DNA of 64,000 bases from Leptoclinus maculatus (GCA_032191485.1 JAVDOI010000003.1:16522313-16586312); one strand, 5' to 3'. Counted from the first letter of the stretch, positions 47,406 to 62,491 are shown. Notes: generated by a model not told the origin, from the letters alone. Translations and numbers: made by a program.

Positions 47406-48071
47406 GGAGCAGGGTGAAGAAATTGTGAGGAAGAATGGAGTAATGACTGGCTGGCTGGAGGTGTAGAGGGGTAATTTCATCTGTCTGAGTGCCTGAGTGT
47501 CTAGGCTTCCCCTAACTACATGAGAAGCAGGGAAAAGAATTTTTTCGGAAAGAATATTTTTTTTTACATATAACCTTTAGAAATATGCAGGAATATATTC
47601 TTGTATTTTTTATCTAAGAAAAGTTCAAAGGGAACACGAACAATTCTCTTCCAAAGCTTGAAAACAGCACTAAGACTTTAATCTGTTGTGTTAGTATAAA
47701 AAAGCTTTTACGCACACACACAAAAAAAAAGCTTTATCCCTTTGTGCATAGAGTATGCTAAACATTTGACCATATCCTAAAAAAAATCTGCCTGTCACAG
47801 AGTATGGCTTTGGGGGGAAAAAGATGTTCATATTTGCAGACACTGATTGAACAGCACAGGTTGATAAGGCTAACTTATGTTAATTCTGTTTTTAGTTTGT
47901 ATTTGCCTTTAATGTTTTAATTCAGTAAGTTGTTGCTGATGCTTGAACTTGTGTCCCCTTGTTCCCTTGATATTCATTATCGCAGTTTATCAGGTTGTTT
48001 GTGTTTCTGTGAATATGTGTGAGAGTTTGCAGGCATAAAAAACAGTGTGCAGGCATTAAACATACTTTATT
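47406..48071. other. Gene-free sequence
   Basis: Nothing recognised beyond short A- and T-runs. Confidence 0.5.
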
Positions 48072-48797
48072 CCGGTGTTTCGCAACCTTTATTGTCTGAT
48101 GTTCCCCCAAAGTCCCATCAAATGAGCTCAAGTGGCCCTTCACTAACACCACCCATCTTATGTGTACTCTAATGGATTTAAACTGCATGCTATCTAAAAT
48201 TACCATAAAAGTGGATATTGTTACAACAGTTTTTTCATACAATTGAATTGTAAATGTGCCAGTTTGCATACCACTTGAAAGTAGCAGAAGCTGGTCTTCA
48301 AGCTATCTATTTTTATTCACTACCTATAACTGTTTCAAACAATTATCCATTAGTTTTAGTAAAGTTTTCAACTGCTTAGCTAATTAGTGGAATTTTATTT
48401 AAATGAGTTACTTTCCAACTGTAAATGTATTACTTTTAGATAGCTATTTTTATTAATGACTTTCTAGCTAACTTCATCTTTTTCATCAGTTACTTTGTTT
48501 CTGGTTATAGAGAGCTAAATCATGATGTCACCTTTGTGCTAATCTCTGTTCTACTAGCCTCTGTAACTCAATGTAATCTCTCAGTCAGCATCAGATATGG
48601 GAGGCTGGTACTTATAGCAGGCTGTTCTCATACACTGTTCATAGCTATACCTATGAAAAGTAATGTACCATAATTTGTAACCCCCTGTGATAGATTAAAA
48701 ATATATATATATATATATATATATATACCTAAATTAACTTTCCACGTACTGTCTGGCAACTGCAGATTTACACCCTGGTTGGAAATCACAGCTGTAC
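48072..48797. mobile_element. Probable hAT-like (Charlie-type) short element
   Basis: Left end CCGGTGTTTCGCAACCTTTA and right end, reverse-complemented, CTGTGATTTCCAACCAGGG both resemble the CAGTG-TTCCCAACC termini of hAT/Charlie-like elements. The blocks CATCAAATGAGCTCAAGTGG and AGCTAGCTTT-like AT-rich DNA, then TTTGTAACCCCCTGTGATAG, agree with my memory of a teleost element. Target duplication is not visible. An (AT)13 run at 48701-48727 sits near the right end. No transposase frame. Confidence 0.45.
48701..48727. repeat. (AT)13 microsatellite
   Basis: Perfect AT run of 27 bp. Confidence 0.95.
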
Positions 48798-49059
48798 ACT
48801 ATGTTTTTTGTTCATAAAGGTCTACTATGTGCATCCCTGTGTGTGCCTATACGGCTTTAACCACTCCCTCAACCTCTAGTGCATCGGCCCGTGGCCTCAT
48901 TAATAACCCCTGCATTTGCTGAATGGGGCTCCGGCGATCTATTGCGGTCTATTGCAGTGTTGTTTTTGTTTGGCCCTGGTCACAGTGATTCCTGGGAGAT
49001 GGCAGCATCATAAATCTACAGCTTATTCATGGAGCTAACCTGACCTTTACAGCAACACA
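48798..49059. other. Repeat-poor block, candidate conserved element
   Basis: 48890-49020 has balanced composition with CCTCATTAATAACCCC and a duplicated TCTATTGC word. No gene. Conservation is a guess from texture. Confidence 0.22.
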
Positions 49060-49290
49060 GAGAACTGAGAGAAAGGCACAGGGAGAGATGGAAACCAATG
49101 GAGAATAGGAGAAAAGGCCAGGAAAAAGAGAAAAAAAATGGAGAGAGGGTGGGAGGTTAGAAGGTTTAAAGGTAGAGCTGAGGGGATGAGAATGATAAGG
49201 AGGAGGAAGGAGAGGTATAAGAGGAGAGGGAGGTGGTGGGAGAGGAACAGCACAGCGAAGAAATGGAGAATAGACAGAGGCAGCTGGAGA
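49060..49290 (+). repeat. Polypurine tract
   Basis: About 230 bp, nearly all A/G, with GGAGGAGGAAGGAGAGG and similar words. Confidence 0.78.
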
Positions 49291-49504
49291 TGTGCATGAT
49301 TGAAGAGAAACAACACAATTACTTATGGTTGTACTGTGTGCCTCTGCTAACCAGTCAAGTTGCTGTTTACATCGATATCTGTCCAGACTATAATAAATGT
49401 GGAGATGACTTTAAAATAATTGAATCAAAGGTATTAATTAAGTGTATTTTTTGGCAAAATGGAAAATCACTATATTGCAATATGATTCCAGCTCTTCACT
49501 TAGT

Positions 49505-49830
49505 ACAAAGGGCTGATAGAGAGCTTTGTCGCATGGTGCAACGACAATCACCTGAAGCTCAATGTCAGCAAAACCACTGAGCTTGGACTACAGAGGAGCA
49601 GGAGGCCCACTGGACTGGTTGTCACCCAGAGAGAGGGGACAACCAGGACTGGACTGGGCTCCTGAAGGAAGGGACAAAGCAGGCTGTTCCTCCTGAGGAG
49701 ACTCCTTCAGTGCGTACAACATGCTCCTGCAGATCTTCTTCGTCTGTCTGTAGTAGCCAGTTTTTTTGTGGTGGTGTGCCGGGACGGTGGCATTTAAGGT
49801 TTGGAGGTCAGCTGACTCAACAAGCTTCCT
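49505..49830 (+). mobile_element. Decayed LINE reverse-transcriptase fragment
   Basis: In the frame starting at 49519 the translation includes WCNDNHLKLNVSKTTEL, followed by RSRRPTG. This matches the conserved region after the catalytic motif in L2/CR1/Rex-type fish LINEs. An in-frame TGA occurs at 49663. The same frame resumes with KGQSRLFLLRRL, and a shifted frame gives SVVASFFVVVCRD. Typical elements have several dozen more residues between the first and second blocks, so an internal deletion has occurred. No active element: stop codon, deletion and frameshift are all visible. The clade cannot be fixed from this fragment. Confidence 0.75.
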
Positions 49831-49949
49831 GGGCTACTGTAAAAACATGGTGGTGCAACGAGGTGGACTACGTGAAGAGTACCCGCTCCCTATATAGACA
49901 TAAATTTTCATCTTAAGGTAATGAAAACACAACAAATCTTACTTTTGGG

Positions 49950-50366
49950 TGATGGTACGCCAAAATCCACCTAAATCCTACACACTGTTGCTTTGATAAT
50001 GGCCAGAAAGAAGAACATTATGGTGTCAGAGTAAAGTTGACCTTTTGGATGTAAAATGTCATCACTTCATCCTTTAATCCTATTAATTAAAATGAAGAAA
50101 TGTTCTCATCATTTGCATATGAATTCTTGAGTTATGGCCAAAAACGTGTTTTTGTCAGGTTACAGGGACTTTGACCGTTGACCAACAATTTCTGATCCAA
50201 GGATGAGTCCCCCGAGTTCATCCATGACGTTTTTGCCAAATTTGATGAAATGCCCTCAAGGTGTTCCTGAGTTATCACGTTCAAGAGAAGGGGATGAACA
50301 GACGGACGACGCAAAAAAACGTAATGTCTCCACTCACGACTGTCGCTGGCCCGGAGGCATAAAAAG
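49950..50366 (+). repeat. Dispersed repeat W, longer copy
   Basis: Blocks CTTGAGTTATGGCC (about 50128), GACTTTGACCGTTGACCA, TGCCAAATTTGATGAAATGC, CCTCAAGGTGTTCCTGAG, GAACAGACGGACGACGC and GGCCCGGAGGCATAAAAA are in the order of a common teleost repeat that ends 'GGAGGCATAAA'. A minus-strand fragment of the same family is at 29225-29400. It follows directly after the LINE fossil, but whether it is that element's 3' end is unknown. Confidence 0.6.
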
Positions 50367-50369
50367 GAA

Positions 50370-50520
50370 ATTTATTGGAGAATAGGAGAGTGAAGAGAAA
50401 GAGAGAGAGAGACAATGGCAATCAAATGGAGGTGGTGCGACCGAGAGGTTATTACTGGATGAAAGCAATCAATGAGTGTGAAGGGAAAGAAGAATAGAGA
50501 GACGGAGAGAAGGAGAATTG
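50370..50520 (+). repeat. Purine-rich tract
   Basis: A/G-biased DNA with an (AG) run near 50398-50411 and GGAGAGAAGGAGAA near 50503. Confidence 0.6.
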
Positions 50521-50524
50521 CACG

Positions 50525-50526
<2 letters not shown>

Positions 50527-50564
<38 letters not shown>
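50527..50564. repeat. (TG)19 microsatellite
   Basis: Perfect 38-bp TG run. Confidence 0.95.
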
Positions 50565-50565
<1 letters not shown>

Positions 50566-51892
50566 ATCTATCCGTGTGTGTGTCTCCGTCGATGGAGTCA
50601 GATATCTCCCGGACCTCCGTCACCTGTCGAGTCTTTAATAAAGTCTCCATGTTGGGGGTTTCGTTTGCTCCCCGAAGGCACCGCATCTCTCTCTCCGTGA
50701 GCTGTCTCACACCTGGCCAACACAACTAAAATGAGCTTTGAGAGTAGTCCCGTGTGAACGGTGTGTATAGCTTTTAAGTAAGTGTTTGTTTGTTTGTCTG
50801 TGAGTCAGTAATGCAGCTGTCAGTGCATGTGCAGGACAATAGAGAGGAAACCACATGAAGAATGAGATTATTCTACACATCATCAGTTCTTTTGTTCTCT
50901 CAGGTCTTGTCACCTCTTTGTCAAGTGAAGTTTATTTATGTGGCCCAAAATTAAAACATTGTATAGATCCTTGATTCAAATTATGAAAGGACCAACTGCC
51001 ATATGCTCCTCCTGGAAATAGTCTCCACCGGGGGAATTGTGTTGTTTATCTATAGAATGATAACTACAGCCATTGATCAACCAATGGAGTTGTTGACAAT
51101 TTGATATGGTTGAAAGCTCTGGAACCTTAATCATTTGATCAATATTAAGAAAATATCAGGTTAACAATGTTATGACAAAGATTTCAAGGAAGAAGTGTTT
51201 GGATTGGAGACGGTATCGAGTAAATATTACATTTTGTACACAAACGCACAAAAACTCAGAGGTGGATGTTTACTATAATGTAAACAATCGATGCAAATGT
51301 GACACAGATAAAGATGAATTGAAATAAAACAAATGAAAATACTCCAGAAGCCACTCATCATCAGTTAAGACACACACAAAAAAAACAGATTCATCATGGC
51401 CCCGTACCAGAATTGTTGTGTACAACGCCATAATACAACGCCGCTTTAATTACACTCTCCATCTCCATGTTTTTACAACCATATTCTAAAGTATTGCCAG
51501 TTATTGTCTTACCTAGCATAGCCACTTTCCAATCTAAATTAAAAGCCCTGTTATTTTCCTGTGAATTTAATTGATTCATTTTTACTGCAACACTTTGATT
51601 TCCTTTATTCAATTTGTGTTGACTTATTACTGCTCTCTAAGTATATTTCTTTTCTATGATTGACTTGTCAAAATGTATTTTGTTAATAATGTTATACAAC
51701 TGTAATTGAAAAATAACTGCATTGTGTTTGTTCTCTTTGTCTTATGTAAAGCACTGTACGAATTAACTTCCTTTGTAATTTATTAAGGTTACTTTATTAA
51801 ATCAGGTCATTCAATTTCAAACCTAAACATCACCTGAATATCTAAAATGTGCAACAACCTGTCCAGATTCCCCAAATGTTCCCCTGTAATAT

Positions 51893-51893
<1 letters not shown>
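50565..51893. other. Gene-free sequence
   Basis: No gene. 50928-50950 (AAGTGAAGTTTATTTATGTG) and 51735-51760 (CTTATGTAAAGCACTGTACG) look like tails of old dispersed repeats but cannot be extended. Confidence 0.45.

Positions 51894-51950
<57 letters not shown>
51894..51950. repeat. (AC)28 microsatellite
   Basis: Perfect 57-bp AC run. Confidence 0.96.
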
Positions 51951-51952
<2 letters not shown>

Positions 51953-52268
51953 GTCCAAACACAACCCTTCTCTGTTGCCGTATCTCATTATTATCTAAAT
52001 GATACACTAACCATCATTGCTTCGGCAATATTGTTTCTGAACTTTCATTCCAATTGAGCCCATTAAACTGAAATTGCACAGAGATAGAGGTTGATTTGTG
52101 AGCTTGCAGTATGGTGGACAGATAACGCCATTCCTATGGAAACTGCTCTACTCATTGGTATTCTGCGCCCGTCTGCCACACAGACCCATCGTACATCCAA
52201 CGAGAGGAAAAAAAAAAAAGAGAACATGGACCATTAAGAAGAAATGGCTCCACTGCTGTAGAGCAAAA

Positions 52269-52270
<2 letters not shown>
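51951..52270. other. Gene-free sequence
   Basis: An A-run near 52208. Nothing else. Confidence 0.5.

Positions 52271-52299
<29 letters not shown>
52271..52299. repeat. (AC)14 microsatellite
   Basis: Perfect 29-bp AC run. Confidence 0.94.
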
Positions 52300-52301
<2 letters not shown>

Positions 52302-53279
52302 CACTGTCTTTAACATTCCACAGATGAAACACCACTACATACAGTAAGACAATTAGCTACCACACCATTAGGTCCAATATCTAGTTAGCCGGGAAGAGGT
52401 CATTAAGTGGTCTGTGCCAGGAATGTGGAATATAACTGTTAGTCGTTCACCAGCAAAATGGACTTTGCTTTCAAGTTGTGTTTATGGTGAAAGACCCTGG
52501 TTTGGTCTGAGGGATCATTTTCTCTCCGGCTGTTGTCTCTGGGATCTGGCTGTAATTTCAGCGAAATTAAACGATTTGGAAACTCAATTGGGATCCTAAC
52601 AGACTGCCAGGAAAAATCAATTGAAGAGTCAGGAGGCTGTGGTAAGGTGGAAAGTGTACATACACATGCACGCGTCCTCACGCACATACAAACACACCGC
52701 TCCATCCACAGCCATTCGTGAATGCACACACACACACACACACTTTGCAAACCCAAAAATCCCCAGGTTTGCAAAAACTACCTAACACACTCTTCAGAGG
52801 ATCATGTATCCTTCCAGAAAAAAATAATTTCTGGGAAAATGTCTCCATCTATTCATGTGACACATCCATCCATCCCATCCTCCTCCCTGCACGGACTTAC
52901 TCGCTCTTTATACCACGTCACATGACTTCTGGAGCACTTGCTCTGAAAATGTAATATTTCCGCTTATAGTCTTACATTTCTTTTACCTGTTAACTACAAT
53001 CTTTCAAGTAGTTGTAATTACAGACTTCACCGTGACCCATTTGAATCATTGTTGTGATGTTCATTAACACGGTTTCACGTCACTCAGGTTGAAGGACTTG
53101 TTGCATCTCTCTGCGCAATAGTATCTTCCAAATCATGAGGGTTCTGCAACAATTGAAAAGGTTTCCCCATCAGAAAGTGGCTATAACTGTAACTGTAACT
53201 GTAATAGCTCCTGAAAAGGCATTCGTGTTGAACTCCAGGGCGAAAATGGGACCGGTAACCTGCTCAGTGAAACGTTCCA
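52300..53279. other. Gene-free sequence
   Basis: A short CA run at 52725-52743. The frames at 52439-52954 have no known domain. Confidence 0.5.
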
Positions 53280-53530
53280 CTTCCTCTTCAAATGATAATT
53301 TCTCTTTCTTTCTTTCATACCCTTATGTCCCTGTCTTTTTTTCAGCTTACTTTCCTTTTTTCCTTCACCCCCCCCCCCCCTCCATCTTTTCCTACGTGAA
53401 TCCCTTTCTGCCTCCCCTCTCTTTCCTGTCCTCCGTTTTCCCCTTCCCATCATCTTTCCCCTTGCCTCCTTACAACTCCATGACTCCGTTTCCCCCTTCC
53501 GTCTTCGCTCCCCTCTCCTCCGTCTCTTCA
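53280..53530 (+). repeat. Polypyrimidine tract with C13 run
   Basis: About 250 bp of C/T-biased DNA with C13 at 53368-53380. Confidence 0.75.
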
Positions 53531-54278
53531 AAGTCATCTCAGTCTTTGCTGTCATTGCACTGAGAATTACACATCGCTCAAAGCAGCAACATCTGACAAA
53601 AGGCTGTTCACCGACATTGTCGGTAGTAACACATGCAGTGATAGAGAAAGTTCACTCAAGCAGCCATCCTATTATCCCACCAGACGCACACACAAACTGT
53701 ATACACTTTGAGAGCTGTAGATACATTCAATTTACCTCTTACTGGCCTCCCGAAGGGACGGCGACAACTGAACAGTTCGCAACTCAAAATAACAAACACA
53801 CAATCGCGAGCGTGCGATGCATCAGACATACTCTCTTCCTCCCTCCCTCCCTCCCACTCTGCATTAAGTGCATTCGAGTGGCTGGTAACAGTAGCAGTGT
53901 CAGGCTTTTATCGCTGTAATTTGTCGCCATACATCAGTGTGACAGTGGCCGGGGCAGTGTCGGCACGCTCTCAGACACACCACTGTACTCTATACTGACA
54001 CCCGCCAAGGGCAGCCAGATAATACAGATGTATGAATAAAACAACACAACTTTGATGTTGCAGATCACGATGCATCATTCATTCGCAGCCACAGTGAAAC
54101 ACAGAAGTGAAGGATACTGTTCATTTACAGCCAAGAGGATGAGATGAGGGATGCAAGGGATAAGCGATGCACTGGTCATGGCTGGACTTCAATCAGGGGA
54201 GCTTCAGTGAAAATATATTTATGCAGTGGCTCACATCTGCATTCAAAGGGAAATAGCCGGGGGGGGGGGCTTCACAGA

Positions 54279-54282
<4 letters not shown>
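53531..54282. other. Gene-free sequence
   Basis: (CCCT) units near 53838-53855 and a G11 run at 54259-54269. No gene. Confidence 0.5.

Positions 54283-54320
<38 letters not shown>
54283..54320. repeat. (GA)19 microsatellite
   Basis: Perfect GA run, opening a longer purine-rich stretch. Confidence 0.95.
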
Positions 54321-54323
<3 letters not shown>

Positions 54324-54745
54324 TAATATAGAGGAATGGAGGAGAGGATGAGGGATAAAATGTCATAGCTAGGGTTGATAGACGGGGAAGGTCCATCCAC
54401 TCCATCTCTGTGTATGTGGAGAAATAGAGATGAAGGGGAAAGGAGGGGATGAAAAGGGAGCAGAGAGAGATAGCCGTGAGGTAGAAAGGGAAGTATTAGA
54501 GACAGTGCGAGCGAAGGGAGTAACGGGACCGGACCAGGGAGAAAAGGGGGCAAAGCCGAAGGGATTAGGGAGGCAAAGAAATGAGGGGAGAAGTTATAAC
54601 GGTCTGTCGGTACAGAGGAAATAGAGAGAAACATGTGCAGGTTGATCAAGGTGAAGCGGTACAGGAGGATTTGAATAGCCGTCTGGGGAGACAGAGGATG
54701 AGAGGACGAGGTGGGGGAGAGAGGGGGAGGGGGGAGGATTCGTAT
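54321..54745 (+). repeat. Long purine-rich tract
   Basis: About 425 bp with purine excess (GGAAAGGAGGGGATG, AAAGGGAGCAGAGAGAG, GGGGGAGAGAGGGGGAGG). The frames at 54430-54796 are Gly/Arg/Glu-rich because of this and are not genes. Confidence 0.65.
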
Positions 54746-54940
54746 AGGTTAAGAGGGATTTTGTTAGATCTGTTTTTTTTATTCCATCCTGACTGATTTT
54801 AATGGGGTCTTAAAGTCGTCGTGAGGTTACCTAGGCAACTAAAAGACGGTGTTGGACTGGTGGTGGGACATTGTTATCTGTGCAGAAGAAGGGACAGGGG
54901 GGGGATTATCCAGCTCTGACTGTGAAAGAGGCCTGTGTGG

Positions 54941-54942
<2 letters not shown>

Positions 54943-54975
<33 letters not shown>
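54943..54975. repeat. (GT)16 microsatellite
   Basis: Perfect GT run. Confidence 0.95.
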
Positions 54976-54976
<1 letters not shown>

Positions 54977-55048
54977 AATGTGGGTGGATGGGTGGGAGGA
55001 ATGTGTGATGGTAGTTGTGTGTGCGTGTTATTTCCATGATGTTGTGCA

Positions 55049-55051
<3 letters not shown>

Positions 55052-55095
<44 letters not shown>
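55052..55095. repeat. (GT)22 microsatellite
   Basis: Perfect GT run of 44 bp, directly followed by the repeat at 55096. Confidence 0.95.
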
Positions 55096-55098
<3 letters not shown>

Positions 55099-55215
55099 CT
55101 CCCGTACTTCTATTTTTGTGAGGACCAATTTTAGATGCTATTGTTTTGTTAACAGAAGACATTTTGGACAGGTCTCACATGGTCAAAGGGCTGTTTGAGA
55201 GTTATTACTTTTAAA
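55096..55215 (+). repeat. Microsatellite-associated dispersed repeat (TTTTGTGAGGACC family)
   Basis: TTTTTGTGAGGACCAATTTT, AGACATTTTGGACAGGTCTC and GGTCAAAGGGCTGTTTGAG are, in order, blocks of a repeat often found next to GT arrays in fish (TGTGAGGACCA..., AGGACATTTTGG..., AAAGGGCTGTTAGAGGG). The adjoining GT array fits. Class unknown. Confidence 0.5.
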
Positions 55216-55935
55216 GTGGGTTCAGACAGAAAGCAAAGCACATTTTCCCCTCGCATCATTCATGCAAATTTGACAGCTATCCTATTATTTCCCTCCAGTC
55301 TCTCTACATTGCTCTCCTTCTGTTTTTTGCTGTTGTTTCAAAAAGCCTGGGTTACGTGCACATTTTTCACAGAAACATTTTCGACCCTTTGTGTCAATTT
55401 GGCGGCAAATCCACGTCCAAATGTGTCCTTGCTTCAGGTTCCTTTTGAATACACAATTAAGTTTATGGCTAAACTCAGATTTTATCAAACAATAACTCAA
55501 TTTTATTACAACTTGGGTGTCAATTTCATAGCTGCGTCCATCATTCTTCTTTGGTACTGATAACATTAAACTCACTAGAATAATACCTGAGATCGGGAAA
55601 CAACGTTGCTGCAACAAAGTTGGTCAGACAACTAGACATGCTGTAAACGAACCAAAAGTTTAACCACATTAATAACTTTCTTTGGAAGTAAAACAGAAAA
55701 TTAGTTTGCACAAAATGTTTGTAATAATCAATCGTTGCACAGGAAAACTATGTGCTTATATAACGATAGCAAGTACAGTGTGTCAAAGGCAGGAGGTAAA
55801 TCTGTAAATTGTAATGGATGTTTGCAAGGAACGTACGCTGTTGAAGTTCACATATTTCAGCAGTTACCTTAGTAAATACATTATCATTATAACCGATAGG
55901 AATGTATAAGTATAGAAGTACAAATATGTGTTTGT
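55216..55935. other. Gene-free, AT-rich sequence
   Basis: Frames at 55195-55560 and 55285-55617 lie on opposite strands and lack recognisable domains. Nothing else. Confidence 0.45.
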
Positions 55936-56127
55936 TTTGCAGGAATGTGTTTTGCTTCAATGTACCAGTATGTGCCATGTACCATGGTATTTTCCCTGAG
56001 TATGTATGTGTGTGTGTGTGTGTGTGTGTCTGTTTCCCTGTTTGCAGGAATGTGCCTTGTTTGCCAGCGTATCTGTGTATGAGCCTCGCTGGTGTGTGTG
56101 TGCGTGTGTGTGCAGTGTATAGGTTTG

Positions 56128-56161
<34 letters not shown>
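55936..56161 (+). repeat. Imperfect 105-bp tandem duplication with GT arrays
   Basis: TTTGCAGGAATGTG occurs at 55936-55949 and at 56041-56054, each followed by a variable segment and a GT run (56007-56029 and 56091-56113). A third GT run lies at 56130-56161. The structure looks like duplication of a unit that ends in GT repeats. Confidence 0.7.
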
Positions 56162-59685
<3,524 letters not shown>

Positions 59686-59689
59686 TTCC

Positions 59690-59850
59690 AGTAGTTTTTA
59701 TTTTATATTTTTATGTTGCTAGCTTCCCAAGTAATTTTTCAGTAAATACTTTTGTACTTTTACTCAAGTAGTTATTTTGAGGACTACATTTACTTGTACT
59801 TGAGTAGTTGTTTTTGAAAGTGACTTTTTGAGTAAATTCTTTGGCAAGGA
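59690..59850 (+). mobile_element. Fragment of TTACTCAAGTA-type element
   Basis: Contains AATACTTTTGTACTTTTACTC and CAAGTAGTTATTTTGAGGAC, then TTACTTGTACTTGAGTAGTT. These words typify the same broad group of fish DNA elements as the copy at 44765-45319. Both ends are missing. Confidence 0.5.
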
Positions 59851-61640
59851 ACAAGCAATTGTGTGCTAACGTGCTCACTATACAGTAGGAATTAAAAGGG
59901 GATGATATGTCAGTGCTGCATATCCGCTGCTCCCAAGCGGACAATAAATCTGTCATTTCATGATTAACAATGTTGTTTTAACTGCTGAACTTTTACCAGT
60001 GGCAGATCAGAAAACAGTCATACAAATCATTCTAACAGCCATTCATGAAAGGTTTTGGAGGGCACTGAAAAATGATGTCGCCCTGAAGGTTGGCTTGCAA
60101 GATTATAAAATTCTCAACAAATCTGTTCTTTAGATTGAGGGACTTGTTGGACAAATTGGGATATGTTTCTTACATTTGCCTTCATCTTCTCTCTCTAAAT
60201 GAACCTGATGGTTTGTTTATCATCCACTTGTGTCGCTTGCCCTGTTGAGACTCTCATTGTAGCAACGTTACCTCGTCCCCTGGTCTCAGCAGTGAGGTTG
60301 TTCTGTCAAACGTTATATAATAACCAATAGCCAGTCGCCAAAACTACAAAAATAAGACCGAGCTTAAACAAAATTTTCCTTTGATTTGAAAATTGGCAAC
60401 CTCAGGGGTAATGTCAAAAATGACATTGTGGCACAGTAATGCACGCTGGTACCCATTCTGTACCACCAATTTTCTCTTCCACAAAGAGAAACTTTTGCTC
60501 TCAGAATTATTTGAAAGATGCAATGATGACATAAACTCTCTACACATAGTGGCTTCATGAAGCAAAAATGTGAAATGATTACCTGATTTGTGTTGTTTCG
60601 ACGTGTACACACCGAAAGCAAGTGGTTCACTCTGACACAAGTAGGTTGCACCTCGTAGCATCATGACGGCACCGCTGTGTTAAAACTGACAGAAATGGTT
60701 CACCCTCATCACGCCTCTTTTGTCTCTGCACACTAATTAGGGAGTAATCGCTGTCAATTAAGTCAGAGAATTTATGCGACATGACACATTCCAACAGCGC
60801 TCAAGGGTCTCGTGTATCCTCATCTTGATCAGAAACTTAATGTGGTGTCCTGCTTATTTATAGGAGGCTCTTAACCTTTAAAACGGCAGGGAATGAGTCC
60901 AGGAACAGCCGGAGACCTCTGGAATTTATGTTCCCTAGTAAAATAAGATTAGTCTCAATCTCTCTGAAGCACTCTTTCCTTCAATTCACTACAGTGTTGT
61001 AATTTGTTCAGCTGATAGAGAAGATTAAAGAGAAACTAACGTCCAATATTTGTATTAATCATCGTACTATGGACAAACCATGCGCTGCATTTTAACATGG
61101 ATTTGAATGTAGTAAAGTAGTGCTGCATTACAAATCTGTTCTCTTAGTATTACGCTTTCTATTGTGCCTTTTTAAAATGTTACTCTGTGCCAAGACTTGC
61201 GAGGTTCTACTGTTGTTCATTTTGTAAATAGAAGGTATTCTTTTCTTTTCATTTGGCAGAGCTAACATAATGTTCTTAAATAAATACCCAGCCCCCTCTC
61301 CCTCCTGTGAACACCTGTTTGTAAAATAAGTCCTTCCAACCACTGGGAACCTCTTATTAGTGAGTTACACTTAACAGATGTTTGGAAAAGCTGCTTGTGG
61401 CTCTTGTGGCTCTCTTTATGACTGCTAACAACCTAAATGTGGCATGTCTGTGTGATGTTTTGCTAAACTGAAATACAGGAAAACGTATTACATAATGTAG
61501 TATAACTTCAATTGCTGCAGGTTCTCCCTCTATCTTACTCTCTCTCACTCTCTCGTTGTTTTCATATTAATGAAAATAATTCGATTGGTGGGGTCATACA
61601 GCTGCTAACTTCAATTTTCAGAGCATTAATATAGCAGAAA
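59851..61640. other. Gene-free sequence
   Basis: No gene. 60720-60900 is repeat-poor with CACTAATTAGGGAGTAATCG and CAATTAAG, a weak regulatory candidate. The opposite-strand frames at 60344-60664 lack domains. Confidence 0.42.
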
Positions 61641-61644
61641 ACAT

Positions 61645-61800
61645 TACATTACAAACAATTATCAAATATATAAAGATGTAATTGAGTTATTTCAATCTGA
61701 GCAGACAAGTCGCTCTACCTCTGTTTGTTGTAACCCAAGCTTCTCTGTGTTTTTGTTTACGTAGCACGGCCGCTACTCTGCACTGCGCTCATACGACGGA
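61645..61800 (+). repeat. Dispersed repeat Y, copy 2
   Basis: TTCAATCTGAGCAGACAAG, CCTCTGTTTGTTGTAA, AAGCTTCTCTGTGTTTTTG and TTTACGTAGCA follow the same order as the copy at 16300-16640. A 177-codon frame starting at 61682 begins inside this repeat, which argues against it being a gene. Confidence 0.5.
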
Positions 61801-62313
61801 TACAGCTGATAACGGCGTCCCGACCAACGGTGTCGGCGTGAAAATCTCCACCAAGATTCATGGTGCAAGAACTGTCATTTTAACAATTCATATTATTTTA
61901 TTATTTTGTCGTGAGAGTCAATTTAACAGTAAATTAAAAAAAAAAAGAAGTGTGCCTTTAAAGAGTTCCCTGGTGTTAATAAAGAGCCACACGTCCTTTA
62001 TGGTCACATTTTCATTCAGTGAACTGAGCTTCTGGATATCTGCACAGGAAGCACTAAAAAGACACTTTATAATGGTTCAAGGATACTCAGCCTTGAAGAA
62101 CCTAATATATGCCTCGCTGCCAGTGCAGAGAGGACGGCGGGTCGAGGCACTCAAGGAGAGCAGAGCACAGTGTGAAAATACAGAGTGTATTTACAGTGGA
62201 GTAGATGGCAGATGAGATGAGGTCTGGTTTTAATAGAGCAGAGACCTGCGCTCACAGCCAGCTGCCTTCAGATGCCTCAGAGGAGCGGTGCCAAGGAGAG
62301 GTGAGGAGCAGAG
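61801..62313. other. Gene-free sequence
   Basis: The remainder of the 177-codon frame (to 62215) has no recognisable domain. Nothing else. Confidence 0.45.
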
Positions 62314-62337
62314 CGTGTGTGTGTGTGTGTGTGTGTG
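62314..62337. repeat. (GT)12 microsatellite
   Basis: Perfect GT run. Confidence 0.93.
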
Positions 62338-62491
62338 AATAAGTGGTGTTTTTAACAGGCACGTGGGGACACTTAGACCCTGCAAGAATAGAATTATTGG
62401 GTGAATAGTCACCTATGAGGACTATGCTTAAGACCTCATTAGTGAAAAGCTGATTTTAAGGTTTAAAGGTGTTTGGGGTTAAAGCCGAAGT

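Noticed and set aside
61682..62215. 177-codon open frame on the plus strand
   Set aside because: It starts inside dispersed repeat Y, crosses an A-run, and has no recognisable domain or splice context.
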